Assembly: GCA_943369665.1 (NCBI GenBank)
Contig: CALRNX020000014.1
Coordinates: forward strand, 1 to 64,000
From: UKL13-3 sp943369665
GTDB lineage: Bacteria > Bacteroidota > Bacteroidia > UKL13-3
Length of the DNA stretch: 64,000 bases
Direction: 5' to 3'
The translations under genes and the position numbers were made by a program. Numbering within the stretch: the stretch's first letter is position 1; the number at the start of each line of letters is the position of its first letter. The notes below the pieces were generated by a model, which worked only from the letters and a program-made list of their open reading frames with translations, searched no databases and was not told the origin of the DNA. Shown here piece by piece: positions 43,454 to 51,892 of this stretch.

Positions 43454-44509
43454 ATGAAATCACTTCTAAAATCAGCACGTGAGAAAAAGGGGTTACTTAT
43501 CCGCGAAGTAGCCAATAAGCTTGGTATTGATCAGGCATTGGTGAGCAAATTTGAAAGTGGTAATCGTAAGCCAACCAAACCCCAATTAAAAAAGCTTGCG
43601 AGCATTTTGGACATTGATGAGCGCGAGCTGATGGTGGCGTGGTTGAGTGAACGAATAATGTATGAAATTAAGGATGAAGAATTTGGTTTGGAGGCTTTAG
43701 TTGCTGCCGAAGAACAAATGAAATATCAAGTAACTCCTACAACAAAAACAGCAATTCCCAAATCACTCAAATCTATTCTATCGCAGATCGATAAGCTCAA
43801 GAAAAAACTTGACAAGTTCCGTCAATTTGATAGTTATCGTATTGCACAAGCCTTAGAGTTAGAATATACTTTTGAAAGCAACAGAATAGAAGGCAATACA
43901 CTCACTTTAAAAGAAACAGATTTGGTAGTGAATGAGGGATTAACCATTAGTGGGAAAAGTATGCGTGAGCATCTAGAGGCAATTAACCATAAGGAGGCGA
44001 TCGAGTATGTGAAGCACCTTATTGATAAAAAAAGTGATATTAATGAGCGTGAGGTTCTTTCCGTTCATAATTTGATTTTACGAGGTATTGACCAGGCCAA
44101 TGCGGGCAAGTATCGTAATGTTCAGGTGATGATAAAGGGAAGTTCATTTACTCCTCCGGCTCCATACCTAGTGGCAAAACAAATGGAAGATTATTTTTTG
44201 TGGTACCGAAGCAACGTAAAAAAAATGCATCCTGTATTGTTGGCGGCCGAAATGCATGAACGTTTGGTTACGATCCATCCTTTTATTGACGGAAACGGCC
44301 GCACTTCAAGGCTGATCATGAATTTGGTTTTGCTTAAGTATGGCTATGTAATTGCCAATATAAAAGGAGATGCACAAAGCAGGGTTGCTTATTACAATGC
44401 TTTGGAGAAGGTGCAAACAGGTGGGAGTAAAGATGATTTTATGCTGCTGGTTGCCCAATATGAACAGGAAGCACTGGAGCGTTATATTCATGTTTTAAAT
44501 GCTCAGTAG
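43454..44509 (+). CDS. HTH-Fic domain protein (predicted AMP-transferase)
   Basis: The ATG at 43454 gives 351 residues. Residues 1-62 are an XRE-type helix-turn-helix (AREKKGLLIREVANKLGID, QALVSKFESG). The Fic domain follows, with the catalytic HPFIDGNGRTSR at 275-286 matching HxFx(D/E)GNGRxxR exactly. An SNRIEGN at 142-148 matches the inhibitory helix motif (S/T)xxxE(G/N), so this is a class II Fic protein that can block its own ATP site. Fic enzymes usually transfer AMP to hydroxyl side chains. Fusion to a DNA-binding domain suggests autoregulation, perhaps as part of a stress or toxin switch. No separate antitoxin gene is adjacent. Confidence 0.92.
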   Translation: MKSLLKSAREKKGLLIREVANKLGIDQALVSKFESGNRKPTKPQLKKLASILDIDERELMVAWLSERIMYEIKDEEFGLEALVAAEEQMKYQVTPTTKTAIPKSLKSILSQIDKLKKKLDKFRQFDSYRIAQALELEYTFESNRIEGNTLTLKETDLVVNEGLTISGKSMREHLEAINHKEAIEYVKHLIDKKSDINEREVLSVHNLILRGIDQANAGKYRNVQVMIKGSSFTPPAPYLVAKQMEDYFLWYRSNVKKMHPVLLAAEMHERLVTIHPFIDGNGRTSRLIMNLVLLKYGYVIANIKGDAQSRVAYYNALEKVQTGGSKDDFMLLVAQYEQEALERYIHVLNAQ

Positions 44510-44514
44510 CGGGC

Positions 44515-44537
44515 TTTAAGCTATTGATAAGCTTAAA
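44515..44537. repeat. Dyad at the convergent end of the Fic and GNAT genes
   Basis: TTTAAGCT at 44515-44522 and AGCTTAAA at 44530-44537 form an 8-bp stem that overlaps the GNAT stop codon. A weak shared terminator is possible, as there is no T tract. Confidence 0.4.
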
Positions 44538-44946
44538 ACTCCATTTTCACATGTTCAATATCAGCTTCCCAAAAATGTTCGCCTACCGGTGTAAAACCAT
44601 GTCGTAGGTAAAAATTTTTGGCGGGCAGTTGGGCATGCAGGTATCTTTTCTGATCTAGAGGGTTTGTATCGGTAAGGATTCTTAGCAAAAGAGCTTTGCC
44701 TACTTCCTTGTTTCTAAATTCTTTAAGTACAGCAAACCGTTCCATTTTGATCCCGTTATCGGTTTTTCGCCAGCGAGCAGTTCCTGCGGGTTCATTATTC
44801 CATAAGGCGATATAATGATTGCTCTCCTCTTCAAACTCCCATTCAATGTCCTCGGGGCATTGTTGTTCAATAACAAATACTATTTTTCGGATTTGGTGTG
44901 CTTGGGCTAGCAAATCCGCTGATTTTATGAGTTCTACAGTTATCAT
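44533..44946 (-). CDS. GNAT family N-acetyltransferase
   Basis: The ATG at 44946 gives 137 residues; an upstream TTG would add four. The acetyl-CoA-binding motif region is AVLKEFRNKEVGKALLLRIL, resembling the Q/RxxGxG/A loop with R-N-K-E-V-G-K-A. The last part, KNFYLRHGFTPVGEHFWEA, is the typical GNAT beta 6-7 segment (YxxxGF). Together with IEQQCPEDIEWE near the N-terminus this fits the ElaA/YjdJ-like subgroup. The acceptor substrate is unknown. It is divergent from the aldolase gene. Confidence 0.88.
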   Translation of the reverse strand: MITVELIKSADLLAQAHQIRKIVFVIEQQCPEDIEWEFEEESNHYIALWNNEPAGTARWRKTDNGIKMERFAVLKEFRNKEVGKALLLRILTDTNPLDQKRYLHAQLPAKNFYLRHGFTPVGEHFWEADIEHVKMEF

Positions 44947-44967
44947 TTTAACTTTCAATTTTTTGGT

Positions 44968-44975
44968 TAAGTTTG
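44968..44975 (+). promoter_or_regulatory. -7 element of the aldolase gene
   Basis: TAAGTTTG, 24 nt before the ATG. No clear TTTG lies at -33. Confidence 0.5.
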
Positions 44976-44999
44976 CACTCCTAATTCATTTTAAACTAC

Positions 45000-46052
45000 A
45001 TGACTAAAATAGCTGAATTATTAGGTGATCAAGCAGATTATCTACTCAACCACGAAAGTAAAACAATTAGTAAATCAAATTTACATTTACCTGGTCCAAA
45101 CTTTGTTAACGATGTTTTTGGCTCATCAAACCGCAATCCACAAGTATTGCGTAGTTTATCTGATTTGTATAATCATGGTCGTTTGGCTGGAACAGGATAT
45201 GTTTCTATTTTGCCTGTAGATCAAGGAATTGAGCATTCGGCTGGTGCTTCATTTGCTCCAAATCCCGTTTATTTCGATCCTGAAAATATTGTTAAACTTG
45301 CCATTGAAGGCGGATGTAATGCTGTTGCATCTACATACGGAGTATTGGCTTCTGTTTCACGCAAATACGCTCACAAAATTCCGTTTATCGTTAAATTGAA
45401 CCACAATGAGTTCTTGAGTTATCCTAATAAATTTGATCAAATCATGTTTGGTTCGGTTGAAGAGGCTTGGAACCTAGGAGCTACAGCAGTAGGTGCTACC
45501 ATCTACTTTGGTTCGGAAGAGAGTGGTCGCCAGATACAAGAAGTTGCTGCCGCATTTGAACGTGCACATGAGTTGGGAATGGCTACTATTTTATGGTGCT
45601 ATACCCGTAACAATGCGTTTAAAAAAGATGGAGTTGATTACCATACTTCAGCTGATTTGACAGGACAGGCAAACCATCTTGGTGTGACAATTCAAGCGGA
45701 TATCATCAAGCAAAAACTACCTACGAACAATGGTGGTTATACAGCCTTAAATTTTGGTAAAACACATAATAAAGTATATACCGAACTTTCATCAAACCAT
45801 CCGATTGATCTGACACGTTACCAAATTGCAAACTGCTATATGGGTCGTCAAGGGTTAATCAACTCGGGAGGAGAATCGAAAGGTGCAACGGATTTGGCAG
45901 AAGCAGTAACAACTGCAGTAATTAACAAACGTGCAGGTGGTCAAGGATTAATTTCTGGCCGTAAAGCATTTCAGAAGCCAATGGCAGAAGGCGTTTCATT
46001 GTTAAACGCTATTCAGGATGTATACTTGGATAAAGCTGTGACCATTGCATAA
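45000..46052 (+). CDS. fbaB: Class I fructose-bisphosphate aldolase (FbaB/DhnA type)
   Basis: The 350-residue protein shows VSILPVDQGIEHSAGASFAPNP, split here over the conserved DQGxEH segment, then IPFIVKLNHNEFLS with a lysine in the Schiff-base strand region, WNLGATAVGATIYFGSE and ILWCYTRN. These are DhnA/FbaB-type class I aldolase features. It cleaves fructose-1,6-bisphosphate in glycolysis and the reverse in gluconeogenesis. The exact Schiff-base lysine needs alignment. The gene is followed by an inverted repeat and then accD. Confidence 0.93.
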   Translation: MTKIAELLGDQADYLLNHESKTISKSNLHLPGPNFVNDVFGSSNRNPQVLRSLSDLYNHGRLAGTGYVSILPVDQGIEHSAGASFAPNPVYFDPENIVKLAIEGGCNAVASTYGVLASVSRKYAHKIPFIVKLNHNEFLSYPNKFDQIMFGSVEEAWNLGATAVGATIYFGSEESGRQIQEVAAAFERAHELGMATILWCYTRNNAFKKDGVDYHTSADLTGQANHLGVTIQADIIKQKLPTNNGGYTALNFGKTHNKVYTELSSNHPIDLTRYQIANCYMGRQGLINSGGESKGATDLAEAVTTAVINKRAGGQGLISGRKAFQKPMAEGVSLLNAIQDVYLDKAVTIA

Positions 46053-46127
46053 TTAGTAGATGTGCGGATTTGTAAATGTCAGATTTAAAACTGAACGATC
46101 ATTTACACATTCGTACATTATCACATT
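46051..46127. repeat. Imperfect inverted repeat between fbaB and accD
   Basis: The 28-nt arms at 46051-46078 and 46100-46127 match at 19 of 28 positions. The inner part is perfect (TGTAAATG/CATTTACA, then TCAG/CTGA). The right side repeats words such as TCACATTA. No T tract follows. Confidence 0.65.
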
Positions 46128-46142
46128 ATCACATTTTACAAA

Positions 46143-47012
46143 ATGAGTTGGTTTAAACGTGTAAAAGAGGGAATTACAACAAGTACTGAGGATAAAAAAT
46201 CCACACCTGATGGGTTGTGGCATAAATGTCCGCGTTGTAAAAAAGCAATTGTAACTGCCGATCATGAGGCAAACTGTTATGTATGCCCAAGTTGTAAATA
46301 CCATGACAAAATAGGCTCAGCAGAATATTTCAATATTTTGTTTGATAACAGAGAGTTTGAAGAGTTGTTTGCCAATATTAGTCCAACCGATCCATTGACA
46401 TTTACAGATACCAAAGATTACAAATCGAGGTTGGCTGAATCGCAAAAAAAATCGGGATTAACAGATGCAATGCGGGTAGCTACCGGAAAAGTAGATACAA
46501 TGCCATTAGTGGTTGCGTGTATGGATTTTAACTTCATTGGCGGATCGATGGGTTCGGTAATGGGTGAAAAAATTGCGCGTGCCATTGACTATGGACGTGT
46601 AAACAGAATTCCGGTAATGGTTGTTTCAAAATCGGGAGGGGCTCGTATGATGGAAGCCGCATTCTCGCTGATGCAAATGGCAAAAACTTCAGCTAAACTT
46701 GCTTTGTTGGCTAAAGAAGGTGTTCCTTATATTTCATTGTTAACCGACCCTACAACAGGTGGCGTAACAGCTTCGTTTGCGATGTTAGGCGATTTTAATA
46801 TTGCAGAACCGGAAGCATTGATCGGATTTGCAGGACCACGTGTGATCAGGGAAACGATCGGCAAGGATCTTCCTAAGGGTTTCCAAAGTTCTGAGTTTTT
46901 ATTGGAACATGGTTTCGTAGATTTTATTACTCCACGTACTGAACTAAAAGCAACATTGAGTAAACTGCTTCATTTGCTTGCGAACAAGCCAAAAGCGCAA
47001 ATGGCTGGTTAG
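46143..47012 (+). CDS. accD: Acetyl-CoA carboxylase carboxyltransferase subunit beta
   Basis: The 289-residue protein has the N-terminal zinc ribbon with CPRC and CPSC (HKCPRCKKAI, CYVCPSCKYHDKIG) and the carboxyltransferase core: FIGGSMGSVMGEKIARAID, SGGARMMEAAFSLMQMAK and DPTTGGVTASFAMLGD. With AccA it transfers carboxyl from biotin to acetyl-CoA, giving malonyl-CoA for fatty acid synthesis. accA is not in the window. A terminator follows 18 nt after the stop. Confidence 0.97.
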   Translation: MSWFKRVKEGITTSTEDKKSTPDGLWHKCPRCKKAIVTADHEANCYVCPSCKYHDKIGSAEYFNILFDNREFEELFANISPTDPLTFTDTKDYKSRLAESQKKSGLTDAMRVATGKVDTMPLVVACMDFNFIGGSMGSVMGEKIARAIDYGRVNRIPVMVVSKSGGARMMEAAFSLMQMAKTSAKLALLAKEGVPYISLLTDPTTGGVTASFAMLGDFNIAEPEALIGFAGPRVIRETIGKDLPKGFQSSEFLLEHGFVDFITPRTELKATLSKLLHLLANKPKAQMAG

Positions 47013-47030
47013 TATCAGATAAAATTATAA

Positions 47031-47063
47031 AAAAACCTGAACGGTATCGTTCAGGTTTTTTTA
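47031..47063. terminator. Bidirectional terminator after accD
   Basis: A perfect 14-bp stem (AAAAAACCTGAACG with its complement, GTAT loop) flanked by A and T runs, between accD (+) and the convergent DUF255 gene (-). Confidence 0.93.
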
Positions 47064-47092
47064 TGGGTTTTTTTAACGAAGTATACGTTGTG

Positions 47093-49132
47093 CTAAGTTT
47101 CGATTTGAAGTTCCTTAATGACGTCTTTTATATCTTGGATTGGAAGCGAGCATGTTTTATCAGTACAAATGTAAAAAGTGGTTGTTTCGCTCACTTTTTT
47201 ATCTATTAATAAAGGAACTGTCGTTGTGGGTTTTGCCAAGGCAATAACGATGCTGTTTGGAATATAATGCTGCTGTAATTTGAGCTTGTTTGCCAGTGCA
47301 TCTTCTCCACAAATAATAATTTGTTTAAAACCATATTGTAACCAAACCAAGGCTTGCATCCAATTGGTATAGCTTGATACTATTTTTTGCATTTTGGGCT
47401 GAACTGTTTGTATCATTTGTGTTGCCATTGTATGATACGTTGTATTGTTAAAGTAATATCCCAATTTGATCAGCACCTTTGCAAAAATAGAATTGGCACA
47501 TGGGATCACATCATCATTGGTGTCCAGTTTGCGGGCAATGAGTTGCTCATCGTTTGCCGATTTAAAGTAAAACAGGTTGTGCTCAGTACTGTAAAATTGT
47601 GTGATAGCGGATTGTAAAACATGATGTGCATGATGCAGATAATTTTCGTTTGCTCCTGCTTCATACAATGCAATGAGCGCCTCGGCAAATGTTGCATAGT
47701 CTTCGGCAAATCCATGTATGCTTACCGTTCCATTTTTGTATATACGGTAAAGCTTGTGATCGTCCCACATTTTATCAAGTAAGGTATCGGCAGCTTGTTT
47801 GGCAGCATTAAAATAATGTTTGTTGCCAAACGCTTCGAATGCTTCTGCATAGCCTTTTATCATTAATGCATTCCATGATGTGATGCATTTGTCATCTAAT
47901 CCCGGAGCGATTCGTTTATCTCTTTCCTGGAGTAAAAGAGTATTGCATTTCTCAATAACAACTACTATTTCTGCGATGCTTTTTCCGGTTGATTGCTCAA
48001 GTTCTTTATCTGTTCGTGTTTTGTATAAAATATTAATACCATGCTCCCAATTACCATTGGGATCCACACTATAATATAAGCTAAACAACGGTTCATCCGC
48101 ACCTAATAATTGTACCAACTCTTGTTTGCTCCATACATAAAATTTCCCCTCTACTCCCTCACTATCGGCATCCAATGCGCTATAAAAAAGCCCTTCGGCA
48201 TTGGTCAGCTCTTGTTGGATGAAAAGGTGTGTATGGTTTACAATATGTTTGTACATCGGATTTGCATTTTGTTGAAAAGCTTTTGCATACAAACCCATTA
48301 ACTGCGCATTGTCGTACAACATTTTTTCGAAGTGGGGAACCTTCCAGAAACTATCGGTGCTGTACCGTGAAAACCCTCCACCCAGCTGATCGTATATGCC
48401 TCCTTCGGCCATGCATTGCAACGTAAAATGTGCAGCATCCGTGAGTTCTTTGTTTTGAGTAAGAACGCCTAATTGTAAATAAAACTCCCAGTTGTTGGGC
48501 ATGGGAAATTTTGGAGCCCAATTGTATCCGCCAAAGTTCAAGTCAAAGTTCTGTTTCCAGTCATCAATGATTTTTTCAAGTGTCACTATGGGCATCAAAT
48601 CATTTTCGGGAGCAGCAACAATTGCATCCATTTTTTTGATACCATTTGTCAGATCGGTTGCGTATTCCAAAGCATCCTGTTTTTTTGTTTGGTAAAAACC
48701 GGCCAGCGCTTTCAGCAAATGTTCCCATTCGTGTTTTGGGAAATACGTTCCGCCATGTAAGGGTCTTCCATCGGGTAGGGTGAAACAATTGAGTGGCCAA
48801 CCTCCGCGCCCGGTGAGCAATTGCACGGCACTCATATAAATCTGGTCAACATCCGGACGTTCTTCCCGGTCAACTTTGATGCATACAAAATGTTCGTTCA
48901 TAATGGCCGCAGTGTCTTCTTTTTCAAAGCACTCATGTTCCATTACATGACACCAATGGCAAGCCGAATACCCGATACTTACCAATACAAGTTTATCTTC
49001 CCGCCTGGCCTTTGCAAAAGCTTCATCGCCCCATTCATACCAATCTACAGGATTGTGGGCATGTTGCAATAGGTAAGGACTTGAAGCTTTTATAAGCCTG
49101 TTCGTATGGATATTCTTCATCATCTCATTCAT
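47093..49132 (-). CDS. DUF255 thioredoxin-fold protein (YyaL / SPATA20-like)
   Basis: The 679-residue protein opens with the family signature SPYLLQHAHNPVDWYEWG and a thioredoxin-like CxxC in YSACHWCHVMEHECF, then VDREERPDVDQIYM and GRGGWPLNCFTLPDGRP. The rest is an (alpha/alpha)6 barrel like that of N-acylglucosamine 2-epimerase relatives (residues about 200-600). Family members occur from bacteria to humans and their function is not established. The CHWC motif suggests redox activity, which is an inference. Other in-frame ATGs lie 3 and 4 codons inside. Confidence 0.92.
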   Translation of the reverse strand: MNEMMKNIHTNRLIKASSPYLLQHAHNPVDWYEWGDEAFAKARREDKLVLVSIGYSACHWCHVMEHECFEKEDTAAIMNEHFVCIKVDREERPDVDQIYMSAVQLLTGRGGWPLNCFTLPDGRPLHGGTYFPKHEWEHLLKALAGFYQTKKQDALEYATDLTNGIKKMDAIVAAPENDLMPIVTLEKIIDDWKQNFDLNFGGYNWAPKFPMPNNWEFYLQLGVLTQNKELTDAAHFTLQCMAEGGIYDQLGGGFSRYSTDSFWKVPHFEKMLYDNAQLMGLYAKAFQQNANPMYKHIVNHTHLFIQQELTNAEGLFYSALDADSEGVEGKFYVWSKQELVQLLGADEPLFSLYYSVDPNGNWEHGINILYKTRTDKELEQSTGKSIAEIVVVIEKCNTLLLQERDKRIAPGLDDKCITSWNALMIKGYAEAFEAFGNKHYFNAAKQAADTLLDKMWDDHKLYRIYKNGTVSIHGFAEDYATFAEALIALYEAGANENYLHHAHHVLQSAITQFYSTEHNLFYFKSANDEQLIARKLDTNDDVIPCANSIFAKVLIKLGYYFNNTTYHTMATQMIQTVQPKMQKIVSSYTNWMQALVWLQYGFKQIIICGEDALANKLKLQQHYIPNSIVIALAKPTTTVPLLIDKKVSETTTFYICTDKTCSLPIQDIKDVIKELQIET

Positions 49133-49234
49133 TAAACACGGTTGACAAATCTATTCATTAAATTCCTTCAACAGAATACTTTTAATTTAGTATTTTGCTA
49201 TTGTTTAATAGCCTAAACGAAAAATAATACCCTT

Positions 49235-50779
49235 ATGCTCATCAGAACTTTTGGAAGTGCCGTACACGGTGTAAATGCCGTAACAATTACGATTGAAGTA
49301 AATGTATCCGACCAAGGAATAGGATACAGTTTGGTTGGTTTACCGGATAATGCTGTGAAGGAAGGCAAGGAGCGCATAGAAACTGCAGTGCGCAATATTA
49401 AACTTGCTATGCCCCGCAAACGTACGGTTATCAATATGGCTCCGGCCGATATCCGGAAAGAAGGATCATCTTATGATCTGCCCATTGCTTTGGGTGTGTT
49501 GGCAGCCAGCGAACAGGTAAATGGCGAAAAACTATCGAAGTATGTTATCATGGGTGAGCTTGCTTTGGATGGAACACTTAAGCCGATAAAGGGCGCATTG
49601 CCGATTGCAATTCAGGCGCGTAAAGAAGAATTTGAGGGATTTATTTTACCCAAAGAAAATGCGCGGGAAGCAGCAATTGTCAACAACTTAAAAGTGCTTG
49701 GAGCCTCTACGCTAAAAGAGGTGATAGATTACCTGAATGATGAGGGTGCCATTGAGCAAGTGGAAATAGATACACGCAAAGAATTTGAGCAAAACCTTCA
49801 CCGGAACGAAAACGATTTTGCCGATGTGCGCGGACAGGAAAACATCAAACGTGCATTGGAAATTGCAGCAGCTGGAGGTCATAATGTCATTTTGATCGGT
49901 CCTCCCGGTGCCGGAAAAACTATGCTGGCCAAACGATTGCCTTCTATTTTACCACCGCTTACGTTGCAGGAAGCTTTGGAAACAACCAAGATCCATTCGG
50001 TGGCGGGACGATTGCATAAGGATACCGCACTTTTGTACCAACGTCCTTTCCGAAATCCCCACCATACCATATCAGACATTGCTTTGGTTGGAGGCGGAAA
50101 CAACCCACAGCCGGGTGAAATTTCTTTGGCGCATAATGGTGTATTGTTTCTGGATGAATTGCCTGAATTTAAACGCACCGTTTTGGAGGTGATGCGTCAG
50201 CCATTGGAAGAAAGGCGGATCACGATTTCGCGTGCAAAATTTTCAGTAGAGTATCCATCGAGTTTTATGCTCATTGCTTCCATGAACCCTTGCCCTTGTG
50301 GTTACTTTAACCATCCTGAAAAGGAATGTGTGTGTGGCCCGGGTGTGGTGCAAAAATATCTGAGCAAAGTATCGGGTCCATTATTGGATCGGATCGATAT
50401 TCATATTGAAGTAACGCCTGTGGATTTTGACCAGCTTGCGGATACAAGGAAAGCCGAAAAAAGTGAGATGGTGCGCAACCGTGTGTTGATTGCAAGAGAT
50501 GTGCAAAATGAACGTTACAAAGAAAATGAAAACATCCATAGCAATGCACAAATGAGCAGCACACAAGTACGCGAATGGTGCCAGATAAGTTCTGCAGGTC
50601 AACAGCTGTTAAAAACAGCCATGAATAAATTGCAATTGAGTGCAAGGGCTTATGATCGGATCTTAAAAGTATCGCGTACCATTGCCGACTTGGCACAAAG
50701 CGAAGACATCAAAATTGAACATTTGGCTGAAGCGATTCAGTACCGGAGTTTGGATAGAGAGAGTTGGGGAGGAGAATGA
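49235..50779 (+). CDS. comM: ComM/YifB-type Mg-chelatase-like AAA+ ATPase
   Basis: The 514-residue protein has the family N-terminus VEVNVSDQGIGYSLVGLPD split around GYSLVGLPDNAVKE, a Walker A GPPGAGKTMLAKRLP, Walker B region LFLDELPEFKR, and a zinc-like Cys cluster (NPCPCGYF, CVCGPG). In Vibrio and Haemophilus, ComM is a helicase that promotes branch migration during natural transformation. The same activity is inferred here. It is divergent from the DUF255 gene. Confidence 0.93.
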   Translation: MLIRTFGSAVHGVNAVTITIEVNVSDQGIGYSLVGLPDNAVKEGKERIETAVRNIKLAMPRKRTVINMAPADIRKEGSSYDLPIALGVLAASEQVNGEKLSKYVIMGELALDGTLKPIKGALPIAIQARKEEFEGFILPKENAREAAIVNNLKVLGASTLKEVIDYLNDEGAIEQVEIDTRKEFEQNLHRNENDFADVRGQENIKRALEIAAAGGHNVILIGPPGAGKTMLAKRLPSILPPLTLQEALETTKIHSVAGRLHKDTALLYQRPFRNPHHTISDIALVGGGNNPQPGEISLAHNGVLFLDELPEFKRTVLEVMRQPLEERRITISRAKFSVEYPSSFMLIASMNPCPCGYFNHPEKECVCGPGVVQKYLSKVSGPLLDRIDIHIEVTPVDFDQLADTRKAEKSEMVRNRVLIARDVQNERYKENENIHSNAQMSSTQVREWCQISSAGQQLLKTAMNKLQLSARAYDRILKVSRTIADLAQSEDIKIEHLAEAIQYRSLDRESWGGE

Positions 50780-50805
50780 TATAGACTCAATGATGAAGTA
50801 GTTTT

Positions 50806-51453
50806 TTACTCAGAGAGAATTGTGTTTAGTATTTCAGAGATTTCTAGTGCTCTATTTGCCACCATCAAATGGCCTCCCTTTTTGACAATATAATTCGGTG
50901 TGAATGATGTGATGGGTAAAACACGATCATTGTCTCCATGGATACGAATGATATTGAGAGAGGATTGTTTCTTACTCCAATTTGTTACTGCGTTAATTGC
51001 CCATTTTGTAAAGTGAGGGTCGCTATCGGCAAGTATCTGTTTGAATAATGTTTTATCATCGTTGTTATTAAGACCGAATAGCCAGTACATGATGAAATTT
51101 GGGTTATGCCCAACACTTTTTGGGAGTAGTTTGTGGAGTTTAAGTTTACCCCCAAGTTTGTATAAAAGAGGTAACTCATTATAACTACTAATACTAGAAA
51201 GCAAAATTGTTTTTTGAGGACGGAATATGGTACTTATTTCGGAAGCTATCATCCCTCCGAGTGAGAGTCCAATAATAGAGAAGGGTTGTGTTGTATCTAT
51301 TTTTTGTCCGAGACGAAAAGCATAATCTTGTAAAGATTCATTTCTTTCAGGTGCTATCCAGTCAAGATAAATAATATGAAAAGAAGGGTTAAGTTTTAAA
51401 AAGGAAAAAGCGCGTCTGTCTGCACCAAGTCCACTTATCATGTATACATTCAT
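50806..51453 (-). CDS. Alpha/beta hydrolase
   Basis: The 215-residue protein starts with a short strand and YMISGLGADRRAF. The nucleophile elbow is SIIGLSLGGMIASE (GLSLGG). RIHGDNDRVLP supplies the likely acid and KKGGHLMVANRA the histidine. This complete triad supports a serine hydrolase. The small size and lack of a lid are notable; the substrate is unknown. It lies 12 bp downstream of the ATL gene on the same strand and is probably co-transcribed with it. Confidence 0.88.
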   Translation of the reverse strand: MNVYMISGLGADRRAFSFLKLNPSFHIIYLDWIAPERNESLQDYAFRLGQKIDTTQPFSIIGLSLGGMIASEISTIFRPQKTILLSSISSYNELPLLYKLGGKLKLHKLLPKSVGHNPNFIMYWLFGLNNNDDKTLFKQILADSDPHFTKWAINAVTNWSKKQSSLNIIRIHGDNDRVLPITSFTPNYIVKKGGHLMVANRALEISEILNTILSE

Positions 51454-51465
51454 TTCAAATAAAGC

Positions 51466-51807
51466 TTAAATAGCCAACTCCACCATTGGGTCCCAAAAAC
51501 GTTTTTCGAAATCAACTACCTGGTCGTTTTTTACTTTTACACCATCTTTTTTAAGTAACTCTTCCATGCGCGTTTCGGTTGCAAAATGATGTTTGCCTGT
51601 GAGCATTCCATTTCGGTTTACAACACGTTGTGCGGGCACATTGGGAAGGCTATGGGCTGCATTCATGGCATAACCCACCAATCGCGAACTTTTGGCGCTT
51701 CCTAAATATTTGGCGATAGCACCATAACTCGTAACTCGTCCTTTGGGGATGAGTTTGACCACTTCGTATACATCATTGAAAAAAGTTGATTGTTTATCGG
51801 TTGCCAC
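51466..51807 (-). CDS. Alkyltransferase-like protein (ATL) without the active-site cysteine
   Basis: From the GTG at 51807 the product has 113 residues (VATDKQSTFFNDVYEVV); the frame extends upstream to 51858 but those residues look like leader sequence. The core VKLIPKGRVTSYGAIAKYLG is the DNA-binding helix-turn-helix of O6-alkylguanine-DNA alkyltransferases. The PCHR active site is replaced by PAQRVVNRNG, with Ala for Cys. ATL proteins bind alkylated bases without repairing them and pass the site to nucleotide excision repair. uvrA is also encoded in this window. The start is uncertain. Confidence 0.85.
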   Translation of the reverse strand: MATDKQSTFFNDVYEVVKLIPKGRVTSYGAIAKYLGSAKSSRLVGYAMNAAHSLPNVPAQRVVNRNGMLTGKHHFATETRMEELLKKDGVKVKNDQVVDFEKRFWDPMVELAI

Positions 51808-51849
51808 GTTGGTTGGAATGATGACTGTAAAAGTAAAAATTCTTACCAC

Positions 51850-51866
51850 ATTAACCAATCAACATA
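51850..51866 (+). repeat. 17-bp sequence shared with the nusA-infB gap
   Basis: ATTAACCAATCAACATA is identical to the minus strand of 16417-16433. It is followed by ATCAATCAA repeats and the -7 element of the TrpF-like gene. Confidence 0.5.
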
Positions 51867-51880
51867 TCAATCAATCAACT

Positions 51881-51888
51881 TACATTTG
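51881..51888 (+). promoter_or_regulatory. -7 element directly before the TrpF-like gene
   Basis: TACATTTG is followed by CGCC and the ATG at 51893, the same arrangement as at rlmB. Confidence 0.55.
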
Positions 51889-51892
51889 CGCC

